Assembly (NCBI GenBank): GCA_021786915.1
Contig: JAJYMP010000354.1
Span: forward strand, 1 to 11,774
DNA from: Chloroflexota bacterium
Lineage (GTDB): Bacteria; Chloroflexota; Limnocylindria; Limnocylindrales; CSP1-4
Reading direction: 5' to 3'
Length of the DNA: 11,774 bases
The position numbers were made by a program, and so were the translations under genes. The notes beneath the pieces were generated by a model. The model was not told where the DNA came from, made no database searches, and saw only the letters and a list, made by a program, of their open reading frames with translations. Below are positions 1 to 6,121 of this stretch, piece by piece. Each line of letters opens with the position of its first letter. The first letter of the stretch is position 1.

Positions 1-503
1 TGACGTCGTCCTACCTGCCGCTGGGCGCGGTGGCCATGAACGGCAAGATCGCCGAGGCCATGGACACCAAGATGTTCTACGGCGGCCTGACGTACTCGTC
101 GCACCCGGTCTCGCTCGCGGCGTCGCTGGCGACGATCAAGGTCTACGAGGAGGACGACCTCATCGGGAACTCGGCGCGGATGGGCGAGGTCATGCGGCGG
201 CACCACGAGGCGCTGGCCGCGAAGCACCCGTCGGTGGGCGCGCACCGCAGCATCGGCCTGTTCGGTATCCTGGACCTCGTCCGCTCGCAGGACCCGTGGA
301 CGCCGATCACGCCGTTCAACGGCACCAGCGACGAGATGAAGGCGATCGGCAGGTTCTTCCGCGAGAACGGGCTGTACACCATGATCTCGAACAACTCCAT
401 CCACACCAACCCGCCGCTGTGCATCAACGAGCAGCAGCTGGCCGAAGGGTTTGACATCATCGATCGGGCGCTCGACATCGCGGACCAGGCCGTCAAGGGC
501 TGA
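1..503 (+). CDS. Class III (omega-) aminotransferase, C-terminal part, 5' end outside window
   Basis: PLP-dependent fold-type I aminotransferase, probably moving an amino group between an omega-amino acid or amine and pyruvate or 2-oxoglutarate in the cytosol. The frame is open to the left edge and reads TSSYLPLGAVAM, the stretch that follows the PLP-binding Lys in class III enzymes (usually AKGLTSGYLPLGAV). The Lys itself therefore lies just outside the window. Next comes GGLTYSSHPVSLAASLATI, equivalent to the family's GxTYSGHPxxxAAALAxI segment that contacts cofactor phosphate across the dimer. The C-terminal small domain (HPSVGAHRSIGLFGILDLV, then NPPLCINEQQLAEGFDIID) is intact and ends at TGA 501-503. 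About 167 codons are visible, roughly the last third of a 430-460 residue enzyme. Family is secure; the substrate (taurine, beta-alanine, putrescine and others) cannot be told from this part. An in-frame GTG at 30 is internal, not the start. Confidence 0.93.
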   Translation, partial: TSSYLPLGAVAMNGKIAEAMDTKMFYGGLTYSSHPVSLAASLATIKVYEEDDLIGNSARMGEVMRRHHEALAAKHPSVGAHRSIGLFGILDLVRSQDPWTPITPFNGTSDEMKAIGRFFRENGLYTMISNNSIHTNPPLCINEQQLAEGFDIIDRALDIADQAVKG

Positions 504-535
504 TCCGCGGCGCGCGGCGCGCTCGCGACTGACGG

Positions 536-573
536 CGACGGCCGGCTCCTCCGGGGGCCGGCCGTCGTGGTTT
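536..573 (+). terminator. Strong hairpin downstream of the aminotransferase
   Basis: Perfect 11-bp inverted repeat: 536-546 (CGACGGCCGGC) pairs with 557-567 (GCCGGCCGTCG). The 10-nt loop can close by up to three more pairs to leave a TCCG tetraloop. TGGTTT follows, a short T-rich tail. It lies 33 nt after the aminotransferase stop and before the promoter of the next gene, so an intrinsic terminator is the natural reading. The T-tract is short, as is common in high-GC genomes. Confidence 0.72.
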
Positions 574-640
574 CGGCGGCGCAGCACGTGCTCGTGCCAG
601 GGCGCGGACCGCGGGCGAGCCGTCGCAACCGCTTCGATCC

Positions 641-669
641 TTGACTCGGGGCGCCTCACACCGGATGCT
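641..669 (+). promoter_or_regulatory. Sigma-70-type promoter for the homocysteine methyltransferase, probably leaderless
   Basis: TTGACT at 641-646, a 17-nt spacer, then GATGCT at 664-669 (compare TTGACA-N17-TATAAT). A start site 7 nt after the -10 box falls at 676, exactly the A of the ATG, and no Shine-Dalgarno sequence precedes that ATG. Both facts point to a leaderless transcript, common in Actinobacteria and some other high-GC phyla. Confidence 0.6.
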
Positions 670-675
670 CCCGCC

Positions 676-1560
676 ATGCCGACCCTGCCCGCGCCCGCCA
701 GCCTCGCCCGACCGCTCATCGCTGATGGCGCGATGGGCACCGCCCTGTTCAGCGCCGGCATGCCGGTGGGGGAGTCGCCCGAGGCGTGGCTGCTCACGCC
801 TCAGGGCGCGGCGATGATCGAGGGCGTGCACCGCAGCCATGTCGAGGCGGGCTCGGGCCTGGTCCTGACCTCGACGTTCGGCGCCAACGCCATCCGGATC
901 GGGGACTCGGAGATCGCGGGCCGGACTGCGGACGTGTGCCGCGCGGCTGTGGCCGTCGCGCGCTCAGCCGCGGGTCCCGATCGGCTCGTGGCGGGTTCAA
1001 TGGGCCCGACGGGTGGCCTGATGATCCCGTACGGGCTGCTCGACGCGGGCGAGGTCCGCGCCGCGTACGCGCAGGAGGCCGCCGCGCTCGCCGAGGCGGG
1101 GGTGGACGTGATCTGGGTCGAGACGATGATGGACCTCAACGAGGCGATCGCCGCGGTCGAGGGCGCCAGGGAGGGCGCGCCGGGGCTGCCGGTGGTCTGC
1201 ACCCTGGTCTTCGCCGCCCGCAACCGGACGATGTTCGGCAACCCCGCGGAGGAGGCGGCCGACAAGCTCGCGGCGCTGGGCGTGGCGGGGATCGGCGCCA
1301 ACTGCGGCGACGGCTGGGCGCCGGTGGAGGCCGTCATCCCGATCCTGGCGGCGCACGCGCCGGGCCTGCACATCGTGGCCAAGGCGAACGCGGGCATCCC
1401 GTCCGGCACCGCGGACGGCGTCACCACGTACCCGGGCACGCCCGAGGAGGCGGCCGCCTACGCACGTCGGGTCGCCGACATGGGCGCCACCATCGTCGGC
1501 GGCTGCTGCGGCACCACCGCGGCCCACGTCGCGGCGATCGCGGGGGCGCCCTCGCGCTGA
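676..1560 (+). CDS. Homocysteine S-methyltransferase domain protein (MetH N-terminal / BHMT-like)
   Basis: A 294-residue stand-alone homocysteine-binding TIM-barrel domain (Pfam S-methyl_trans). It would transfer a methyl group to homocysteine to give methionine, or take part in a related cytosolic thiol methylation. Signatures in order are ADGAMGTALFSAG near residues 16-28, LTSTFGANAIRI, AGSMGPTGG, VIWVETMMDLNEA, GIGANCGDG with Cys210, and VGGCCGTTAAH with Cys277-Cys278. The three cysteines match the Zn ligands of BHMT and of the MetH homocysteine domain. No folate, cobalamin-binding or activation domain follows, so the methyl donor (betaine, S-methylmethionine, or a partner corrinoid protein) is unknown. 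The ATG at 676 is chosen because the barrel starts right after it and the promoter places +1 there; the frame is open further upstream but reads as arginine-rich noise. The stop sits inside a tandem repeat. Confidence 0.9.
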   Translation: MPTLPAPASLARPLIADGAMGTALFSAGMPVGESPEAWLLTPQGAAMIEGVHRSHVEAGSGLVLTSTFGANAIRIGDSEIAGRTADVCRAAVAVARSAAGPDRLVAGSMGPTGGLMIPYGLLDAGEVRAAYAQEAAALAEAGVDVIWVETMMDLNEAIAAVEGAREGAPGLPVVCTLVFAARNRTMFGNPAEEAADKLAALGVAGIGANCGDGWAPVEAVIPILAAHAPGLHIVAKANAGIPSGTADGVTTYPGTPEEAAAYARRVADMGATIVGGCCGTTAAHVAAIAGAPSR

Positions 1561-1613
1561 GCCGGCGCTCGCGCGCTGAGCCGGCGCTCGCGCGCTGAGC
1601 CGGCGCTCGCGCG
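1551..1613 (+). repeat. 19-bp tandem repeat overlapping the methyltransferase stop codon
   Basis: The unit CTCGCGCGCTGAGCCGGCG occurs as a 17-nt variant (1551-1567), two full 19-nt copies (1568-1586 and 1587-1605) and a partial copy (1606-1613). Each of the first three copies carries a TGA; the first is the gene's stop, and the others fall in the other two frames (1577, 1596). Each junction can fold as GAGC-CGGC-GCTC, extended by GCGC pairs across a bulged T. It looks like duplication of the gene's end, and may also act as a tandem hairpin terminator. Confidence 0.85.
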
Positions 1614-1630
1614 GGGGCGCGGCAGGAGCC

Positions 1631-1828
1631 CTACGGACCGCCGCTCGCCGCAGGCCCGGTCCCGATCATCGTCGGCCCTGACGGGGTCGAGAAGAGGATC
1701 GCGCCGTCGACCTGGAGCGGGTGGTATGCGTCGTCGCTGGTCCGCAGCCGAGCCGTCGTGGGGTGCACGGTCTCGCGCATTCGGTCCCCACGCCCCTCGT
1801 CGTCCAGCGCGCCGCCGAACCAGCACAA
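1631..1828 (-). pseudogene. Possible remnant of an unidentified minus-strand gene (C-terminal end)
   Basis: A 65-codon frame beginning at TTG and ending at TAG 1633-1631, with residues such as RTSDDAYHPLQVDGAILF near the end. By hand count about nine in ten third positions are G or C, which is what true genes here show. Directly upstream a different frame looks protein-like (ENALPEGGPLSGLATPIVLV), so a longer gene may have been broken by a frameshift near 1820-1830. I do not recognise the family and no Shine-Dalgarno sequence is evident. It could also be chance. Confidence 0.25.
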
Positions 1829-1900
1829 TGGGCGTGGCCAGGCCGGACAGGGGGCCGCCCTCGGGCAGCGCGTTTTCGGCAGATGCCCACGTGGTGGTCG

Positions 1901-2155
1901 CTACGGGCGCTGCCCAGCGTTGATGCCGGGCTCTCCCCAGCGGCGCACGGCGCGCTGCCGCGGGAGTTTCGGGCAGATGACCGTGCCGCGGTCCTTGTCC
2001 AAGGACTTCTCGGACACGGCCCCCACAGCGAGCATCCGGCGATTCTGGGGCACGAATTGGGTTTGGACGACTCGCCCTGTGCGCATACGCCGAAACCGAT
2101 CCGAATACGGCCCGCACGTGGAGCATTCGACGAAATCGCGGCGGATTGGCGGCAT
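1901..2155 (-). CDS. Weak 84-codon ORF of unknown nature
   Basis: Begins at an ATG and contains QTQFVPQNRRMLAVGAVSEK and DKDRGTVICPKLPRQ, a less biased composition than most antisense noise here. Its third positions are clearly less GC-rich than those of neighbouring genes, so it is either non-coding or acquired. It would be transcribed divergently from the HAD gene. No family is recognised and no ribosome-binding site was seen. Kept only as a candidate. Confidence 0.15.
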   Translation of the reverse strand: MPPIRRDFVECSTCGPYSDRFRRMRTGRVVQTQFVPQNRRMLAVGAVSEKSLDKDRGTVICPKLPRQRAVRRWGEPGINAGQRP

Positions 2156-2165
2156 CGGCGTCCGC

Positions 2166-2171
2166 TAGCAT
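2166..2171 (+). promoter_or_regulatory. -10 element of the HAD hydrolase gene, probably leaderless
   Basis: TAGCAT (TANNNT class) lies exactly 7 nt upstream of the ATG at 2178, the same geometry as at the methyltransferase gene. No Shine-Dalgarno sequence precedes the ATG. A -35 box is poor (GATTGG at 2144-2149 with a 16-nt spacer). Confidence 0.42.
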
Positions 2172-2177
2172 GCCGCC

Positions 2178-2879
2178 ATGAGCCCCATCGACTTCAGCCG
2201 GTTCGACGCCCTGACCTTCGACTGCTACGGCACGCTCATCGACTGGGAGCGCGGCATCCTCAACGCCTTCCAGCTGGTGCTCTCGCGCCACGACGTCGCC
2301 GCGACCGATGACGAGCTTCTCGCGCTCTACGCGAAGCACGAGGAAGCCGTCGAGCGCGGCGTGTACCGCACGTACCGCGAGGTGCTCGCGGCGGCGGCGC
2401 GCGGCGTGTGCGCCGACCTGAGCGTGGACCCCTCGGATCGGTCGATCGCCGAGTTCTCGGCCTCGGTGGGCGACTGGCCGGCGTTCGCCGACTCTGCCGC
2501 CGCGCTCCGGCGGCTCAAGACGCGCTTCCGCCTCGGCGTGCTGACCAACTGCGACGACGACCTGTTCGCGGGCTCGAATCGTCGGCTCGGGGTCGACTTC
2601 GACTGGGTCGTCACGGCGCAGCAGGCCCGCGGCTACAAGCCGCGCCCGGCCAACTTCGACGCGCTGTTCGCCCGCGTGGATGTCCCCCGCGAGCGGATCC
2701 TCCACGTCGCCCAGAGCCTGTTCCACGACCACGTCCCGGCCAAGGCGCTGGGCATCACGACGGTCTGGATCGACCGCCGCCACGACAATCCCGGGTTCGG
2801 CGCCACGCCCCCGGCGGAGGCCATGCCGGACCTCGTCTGCCCCGACATGCGCTCGTTCGCGGAGATCGCGCTCGCCTGA
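2178..2879 (+). CDS. Haloacid dehalogenase type II-like HAD hydrolase
   Basis: 233-residue cytosolic HAD-superfamily hydrolase closest in pattern to L-2-haloacid dehalogenases, which displace halide from 2-haloalkanoates through an aspartyl ester. Motif I is TFDCYGTLIDW with nucleophile Asp15; Tyr17 replaces the acid/base Asp of phosphatases, the dehalogenase-type DxYGT variant. An alpha-helical cap follows (about residues 25-100). Motif II is GVLTNCDDDL, motif III is the Lys of ARGYKPRPANFDALF, and motif IV is HVAQSLFHDHVPAKALG, near the HDVxxAKALG of the family. It ends TTVWIDRR then PDLVCPDMRSFAEIA. Length matches the family (220-240). The ATG is fixed by the start of the Rossmann core and the -10 position. 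Physiological substrate unknown; many genes in this family act on metabolites other than haloacids. It stands alone, with decayed sequence on both sides. Confidence 0.9.
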   Translation: MSPIDFSRFDALTFDCYGTLIDWERGILNAFQLVLSRHDVAATDDELLALYAKHEEAVERGVYRTYREVLAAAARGVCADLSVDPSDRSIAEFSASVGDWPAFADSAAALRRLKTRFRLGVLTNCDDDLFAGSNRRLGVDFDWVVTAQQARGYKPRPANFDALFARVDVPRERILHVAQSLFHDHVPAKALGITTVWIDRRHDNPGFGATPPAEAMPDLVCPDMRSFAEIALA

Positions 2880-2903
2880 CAGCGAAAGAGCCCGTGTCGT
2901 CCG

Positions 2904-3125
2904 CTATCGCGGAGGGTCGAGGCCCAGCGACCGTGCCGCCCAGGGAAGCGCCGTTCGCGCCTGCTGGAGCTGGAGCGGTCGGACGTGGGGCGCGTCCGGG
3001 ATCGGGGGCCCGCCAGCGCGGCTGCAGAAGAAGCCGGCCACCCAGGCGGCGAGCGCCGCCGACGAAGGCAGGATCGTCTCCGGCGGCGGCCCTCCCTCGG
3101 CGTGGAGGCTCGGGAGCCAGAACGC
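2904..3125 (-). pseudogene. Unassigned C-terminal coding fragment, convergent with the HAD gene
   Basis: Minus-strand frame of 73 codons ending at TAG 2906-2904, 24 nt from the HAD stop. It begins AFWLPSLHAEGGPPP, then has a hydrophobic helix (ILPSSAALAAWVAGFF), then a polar tail (PDAPHVRPLQLQQARTALPW). By hand count about 88 percent of third positions are G or C, typical of real genes here, and the other minus frames give arginine-rich noise. It has no start of its own and adjoins the ChrA-like segment in a shifted frame. It may be the tail of the same broken gene, with an unusual C-terminal extension, or the end of a second lost gene. Family not recognised. Confidence 0.4.
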
Positions 3126-3362
3126 CCGCCGACGAGCGCCTGCCCGGCCAGCGCGGCCAGCACGGCGACCACGATCTGCGGGACGCGGCGTGTCAGCAGC
3201 AGTGCGAAGCCTGCGGCCGTGACCGCCACGTCCACGGGGCGCGCCACGGCGCTCGTCCAGACCGGCGTGCAGAGCGCGGCCGCCAGCAGGCCGACCACCG
3301 CCGCGTGGGCGCCTCTCAGCGCCCGGCGGACGCGGGCCGACGCCCGGGAGCCAGTCCCAGAA
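3125..3362 (-). pseudogene. Frameshifted remnant of a chromate transporter (ChrA) C-terminus
   Basis: Reading down the minus strand from about 3330 gives RALRGAHAAVVGLLAAAL then CTPVWTSAVARPVDV, then two hydrophobic stretches ending VVAVLAALAGQALVGG at 3125. This matches the end of CHR-family transporters (typically GVNAAVVGLLLAALYDPVWTSA). Just upstream FWDWL sits in a different frame; deleting one C in the CCC (plus-strand GGG at 3346-3348) joins it as FWDWLRASARVRRALRG, like the family's PFWDRLR. The rest of a roughly 390-residue transporter is absent: upstream frames read as noise and the HK gene starts at 3559 on the other strand. So this is a 5'-truncated, frameshifted relic, unless the frameshifts are assembly errors. 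It would have exported chromate or a related oxyanion. Confidence 0.6.
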
Positions 3363-3518
3363 CCTCGAGCGGGTCCCGGCGGATGAGCCCCGATGCGGGC
3401 GCGGGACGCGGTGGGCTGCCGCTCAGGGAGCGTACACGCAGCCCGGCGGTGCGGTCCCCGACGCGGTCGGGGACGCGGACCTCGGCGGAGAGCCCCGGCG
3501 GGACGGCCGAGAGCGCGC

Positions 3519-3524
3519 TAGGCT
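3519..3524 (+). promoter_or_regulatory. Candidate -10 element upstream of the KdpD-like kinase
   Basis: TAGGCT in the context CGCTAGGCTG resembles CGCTAGCATG before the HAD gene. It would give a start site near 3531 and a 28-nt leader before the ATG at 3559. No convincing -35 box is seen, so an activator-dependent promoter is possible. Confidence 0.3.
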
Positions 3525-3558
3525 GCGAAGCCGTGGGAACACAGCGAGCATCCCGGAC

Positions 3559-5130
3559 ATGACGGCCTCGCCCCGCGTCCCGAGACCGGACGAGGCCACC
3601 GCAGGCGACCTCGCCCTGCGCATCGGTCTGGTGGCCCTGGGCATCGCGCTGGCCACGCTCGCGGCCGTGGGCCTGGAGCAGGGTCTCGGCGTGGAGGACG
3701 CGTCGCCGGTCTACCTCGTCGCGGTCGTGCTGGCGGCAAGCGTGCTCGGCACGTGGGCCGCGGTAGCGACGTCGGCGATCTCGTTCGTGGTCTACGACTT
3801 CCTGTTCACGTCGCCTCGGTTCACGCTCGCGGTCTCGAACCCCGACGAGTGGCTGAGCCTGCTGCTGTTCCTCATCGTCGCCGTGGTGATCGGCCGCCTG
3901 GCGTCGCTCCAGCGCGACCGTGCCGAGGAGGCGGACCGCCGCGTCCGCGAGGGCGTGGCGCTCGTGGCGATGAGCCGCGACGTGGCGATGGCCACGACGT
4001 TCGAGGAGGCTGCGGCTGAGATCGCACTCCGGCTCCAGGCCGACGCCGAGATGGACGAGGTCTGGGTGGAGGCGGCCGAAAGGCCGGGCCGCGCCGTCGC
4101 CTGGACCGGCATGACCCCGCCAGCCGACCCCGGCAGCCCCTGGACGCTCGTCCGCTCGGACCCCGACGACACCACCGAGTGGCTCCGCCTCCACGCCGGC
4201 GCGAGCGTGGTGGCCGACAAGGAGGGCGAACCCGCCCACTACCTGGTGCCGATTGATGCCGGTGACGAGCGGGCGGGCTGGATCCATGCCACCCGGCTCG
4301 CTGGCGAGCCGCGTCCGGGTCGAGGCGCCCGCCGGCTTCTCGCCCTGGCCGCGGACCAGCTCGCCCTCGCGCACCGTCGCGACCGGCTCCGCGCCGAGCT
4401 CACCGCCGCTGAAGTCGCGCGCCAGAGCGACGCCCTGCGCGGCGCGATCCTCGATTCGGTCTCCCACGACCTGCGGACGCCGATCGCGAGCATCCGTGCC
4501 CTGGCCGGCGGCCTGGCCGACGCGGCGCCCGGCCTCGAGCCGCCGGACGTGCGGTCCACCGCCGAGAAGATCGACGCCGAGGGAGCGCGCCTCGGCGACC
4601 TGGTCAACGGGCTGCTCGACATGGGGCGCATCCAGGCCGGGGGCATCCGCGCGGACCTCCGCCCGTACGACCTCGCCGAACTGGTCGAGACGACGCTCCG
4701 GCACCATCCGCCGGCCGGGTCGGCGCGCCCGATCGAGGTGACCGTCCCCGACGACCTGCCGCCGGTGCTTGCGGACGCCGTGCTCGCCGATGTGGCGCTG
4801 GGCAACGTGATCGAGAACGCGGAGGCCCACACGCCCGCCGAGGCGCGGATCCGGGTGTCCGGGGCAATGCCCGAGGCCGGCTGGGTGGTGCTCGCGGTGG
4901 ACGACGGCGGCCCCGGCGTCCCCGAGGACGCGCTGGCGCGCCTGTTCGAGCGCTTCTACCGCCTCCAGGCTGGCCCGGAGCCGGCGCGCCACGGCATGGG
5001 CCTCGGCCTCGCGATCGCGAAGGGCTTCGTCGAGGCGATGGGCGGCACGATCTGGGCCGAGGCGAGCGACCTCGGCGGTCTCGGGATCCGGGTCCGCCTG
5101 CCCGCGGCGCCCGAGGAGGACGCAGGTTGA
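3559..5130 (+). CDS. kdpD: Short KdpD-like sensor histidine kinase (DUF4118-HisKA-HATPase), lacking the KdpD N-terminal half
   Basis: 523-residue membrane histidine kinase corresponding to the C-terminal half of KdpD (E. coli KdpD is about 894 residues). Residues 17-115 are the DUF4118 four-helix membrane domain: LALRIGLVALGIALATLAAV, then ASPVYLVAVVLAASVLG, WAAVATSAISFVVYDFLFTS, and EWLSLLLFLIVAVVIGRLAS. Residues about 125-285 form a GAF-like linker. HisKA has SVSHDLRTPIASIRALAGG with phosphoacceptor His303. HATPase_c shows the N box GNVIENAEAH (Asn420), G1 VDDGGPGVPED (Asp448) and G2 HGMGLGLAIAKGF (from about Gly479). What is missing is the cytosolic KdpD domain and Usp domain, which occur instead as a separate protein at 6122-7231. 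The stop overlaps the response-regulator start by 4 nt. Signal sensing (low K+, ionic strength) is inferred from the family. Confidence 0.9.
   Translation: MTASPRVPRPDEATAGDLALRIGLVALGIALATLAAVGLEQGLGVEDASPVYLVAVVLAASVLGTWAAVATSAISFVVYDFLFTSPRFTLAVSNPDEWLSLLLFLIVAVVIGRLASLQRDRAEEADRRVREGVALVAMSRDVAMATTFEEAAAEIALRLQADAEMDEVWVEAAERPGRAVAWTGMTPPADPGSPWTLVRSDPDDTTEWLRLHAGASVVADKEGEPAHYLVPIDAGDERAGWIHATRLAGEPRPGRGARRLLALAADQLALAHRRDRLRAELTAAEVARQSDALRGAILDSVSHDLRTPIASIRALAGGLADAAPGLEPPDVRSTAEKIDAEGARLGDLVNGLLDMGRIQAGGIRADLRPYDLAELVETTLRHHPPAGSARPIEVTVPDDLPPVLADAVLADVALGNVIENAEAHTPAEARIRVSGAMPEAGWVVLAVDDGGPGVPEDALARLFERFYRLQAGPEPARHGMGLGLAIAKGFVEAMGGTIWAEASDLGGLGIRVRLPAAPEEDAG
5115..5120 (+). promoter_or_regulatory. 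Shine-Dalgarno sequence that decides the TTG start of the response regulator
   Basis: GGAGGA at 5115-5120, inside the kinase's last codons and 6 nt before TTG 5127. It is the best ribosome-binding site in the window and supports TTG as initiator in the TTGA overlap. Confidence 0.65.
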
Positions 5131-5834
5131 GCGGGGCGCACGTGCTCCTGGTGGAGGACGATCCCGTCGCACGCGAGGCCGTGGCGCAGAACCTCGCAGG
5201 CCACGGGTACGTCGTGGTCGAGGCCGAGGACGCCGCCGCCGCCCTGCGCTCGTGGGACGCCGCCCGGCCGGACGTCATCATGCTCGACCTGGGACTGCCG
5301 GACCTCGACGGGCTCACCGTCATCCGGCGGGTGAGGCGCGAGGCCGCCACGCCGATCCTCGTGCTGTCCGCACGCGGCCGCGAGACTGACAAGATCGAGG
5401 CGCTCGAGGCCGGCGCCGACGACTACGTGACCAAGCCGTACGGGATCGGCGAGGTCCGGGCCCGCATCGTGGCGCTCCTGCGCCGGGCGGGCGGCCCGGC
5501 CGGCGAGCCGTCAGGCGTGCTGCGCAACGGCTCCATCGCGCTCGATCCTGCCAGGCGCGTCGTGACCGTGCAGGAGCGCGGGCTCGACCTCACCCCGCGC
5601 GAGTACGAGCTGCTCAAGCAGATGCTCGCCGCGCCCGGCCGCGTGCTGACCCGCGGGCGCCTGCTGCGGGCGGTCTGGGGGACCGCGTACAGCGACGAGG
5701 GCCACTACCTCCACGTGTACGTGTCGCGGCTCCGCCGCAAGCTCGCCGCGGCCGACCCGGACGGCGACGCGAAGGACCTCGTCGCGGCCGAGCCGGGCGT
5801 CGGCTACCGCGTGCGCGAGCCGCGGGGCGAGTAG
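5127..5834 (+). CDS. kdpE: KdpE-like response regulator (OmpR/PhoB family)
   Basis: 235-residue DNA-binding response regulator, cognate to the kinase just upstream. The REC domain (about 1-120) has the acidic pocket VEDD (Asp11-Asp12), phosphoacceptor Asp54 in IMLDLGLPDLDG, Ser81 in VLSARG and Lys103 in YVTKPY. The winged-helix output domain (about 130-232) has LDLTPREYELLKQMLAAPGR, VWGTAYSDEGHYLHVYVSRL and GVGYRVRE, all standard for the family and close to KdpE. It starts at TTG within TTGA, sharing 4 nt with the kinase stop, so the two are translationally coupled. In known systems KdpE activates kdpFABC. There is no kdpFABC in the window, so the likely local targets are the KimA-like operon (via 9899-10438) or its own operon. 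That targeting is inference. Confidence 0.92.
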   Translation: MSGAHVLLVEDDPVAREAVAQNLAGHGYVVVEAEDAAAALRSWDAARPDVIMLDLGLPDLDGLTVIRRVRREAATPILVLSARGRETDKIEALEAGADDYVTKPYGIGEVRARIVALLRRAGGPAGEPSGVLRNGSIALDPARRVVTVQERGLDLTPREYELLKQMLAAPGRVLTRGRLLRAVWGTAYSDEGHYLHVYVSRLRRKLAAADPDGDAKDLVAAEPGVGYRVREPRGE

Positions 5835-5846
5835 CGCCGGGGCGTC

Positions 5847-5888
5847 GGCCGATGGCCGACGGCCGATGGCCGACGGCCGATGGCCGAC
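5847..5888. repeat. 14-bp tandem repeat, three perfect copies, between convergent operons
   Basis: GGCCGATGGCCGAC is repeated exactly at 5847-5860, 5861-5874 and 5875-5888, and each unit is itself two near-identical 7-mers (GGCCGAT, GGCCGAC). GTCGGCC just before the first GAT pairs with GGCCGAC after it (5844-5860), so every period can form a 7-bp hairpin with a 3-nt loop. It sits 12 nt after the response-regulator stop and may serve as a terminator. The rest of the gap, to 6121, shows no gene; a weak 8-bp inverted repeat (6085-6092 with 6122-6129) overlaps the stop of the facing gene. Confidence 0.85.
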
Positions 5889-6121
5889 GGGCGACGGACG
5901 GGAGGCGGGGCGCCCACGGGCGCGACGAGGCACACCGCCACGGATCACCGCGCCCAGGATCCCGCGATCGCGTTGCGCACAGGTCGCGGGCCGCGCCTGC
6001 AGCGCCATCGCATCCGGGTGGGCGACCGTGTTGCTGGCCCGCGCCCCGCCCGTCCCCGGGCGGCCCGGCGGTGTGCCCGACCGTGCGCCTGAAGGGAGCC
6101 TTGACGCAGCTCAGTCCCAGA

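Larger units (their letters stand above)
1614..2165. other. Gap of about 550 bp without a convincing intact gene
   Basis: This stretch between the repeat and the HAD gene has no ORF that I recognise. The left part (about 1630-1900) shows high third-position GC in minus-strand frames and may be gene remnant. The right part (about 1980-2165) is visibly less GC-rich than the flanking genes, with runs such as GAATTGGGTTTGG and GAAACCGATCCGAATACGG. No tRNA, CRISPR array or transposase is visible. Confidence 0.6.

Noticed and set aside
786..1598. 270-codon plus frame overlapping the methyltransferase
   Set aside because: Arg/Gly-rich shifted frame of the real gene, with no recognisable protein features.
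1458..2783. 441-codon minus-strand frame crossing the methyltransferase end and the HAD gene
   Set aside because: Most of it is antisense to two recognisable genes; only a short middle part (about 1830-1900) looks gene-like and is noted separately.
3316..5172. 618-codon open frame on the minus strand antisense to the kinase
   Set aside because: Arginine/alanine/histidine-rich noise typical of antisense frames in high-GC DNA; the plus-strand kinase has every expected motif.
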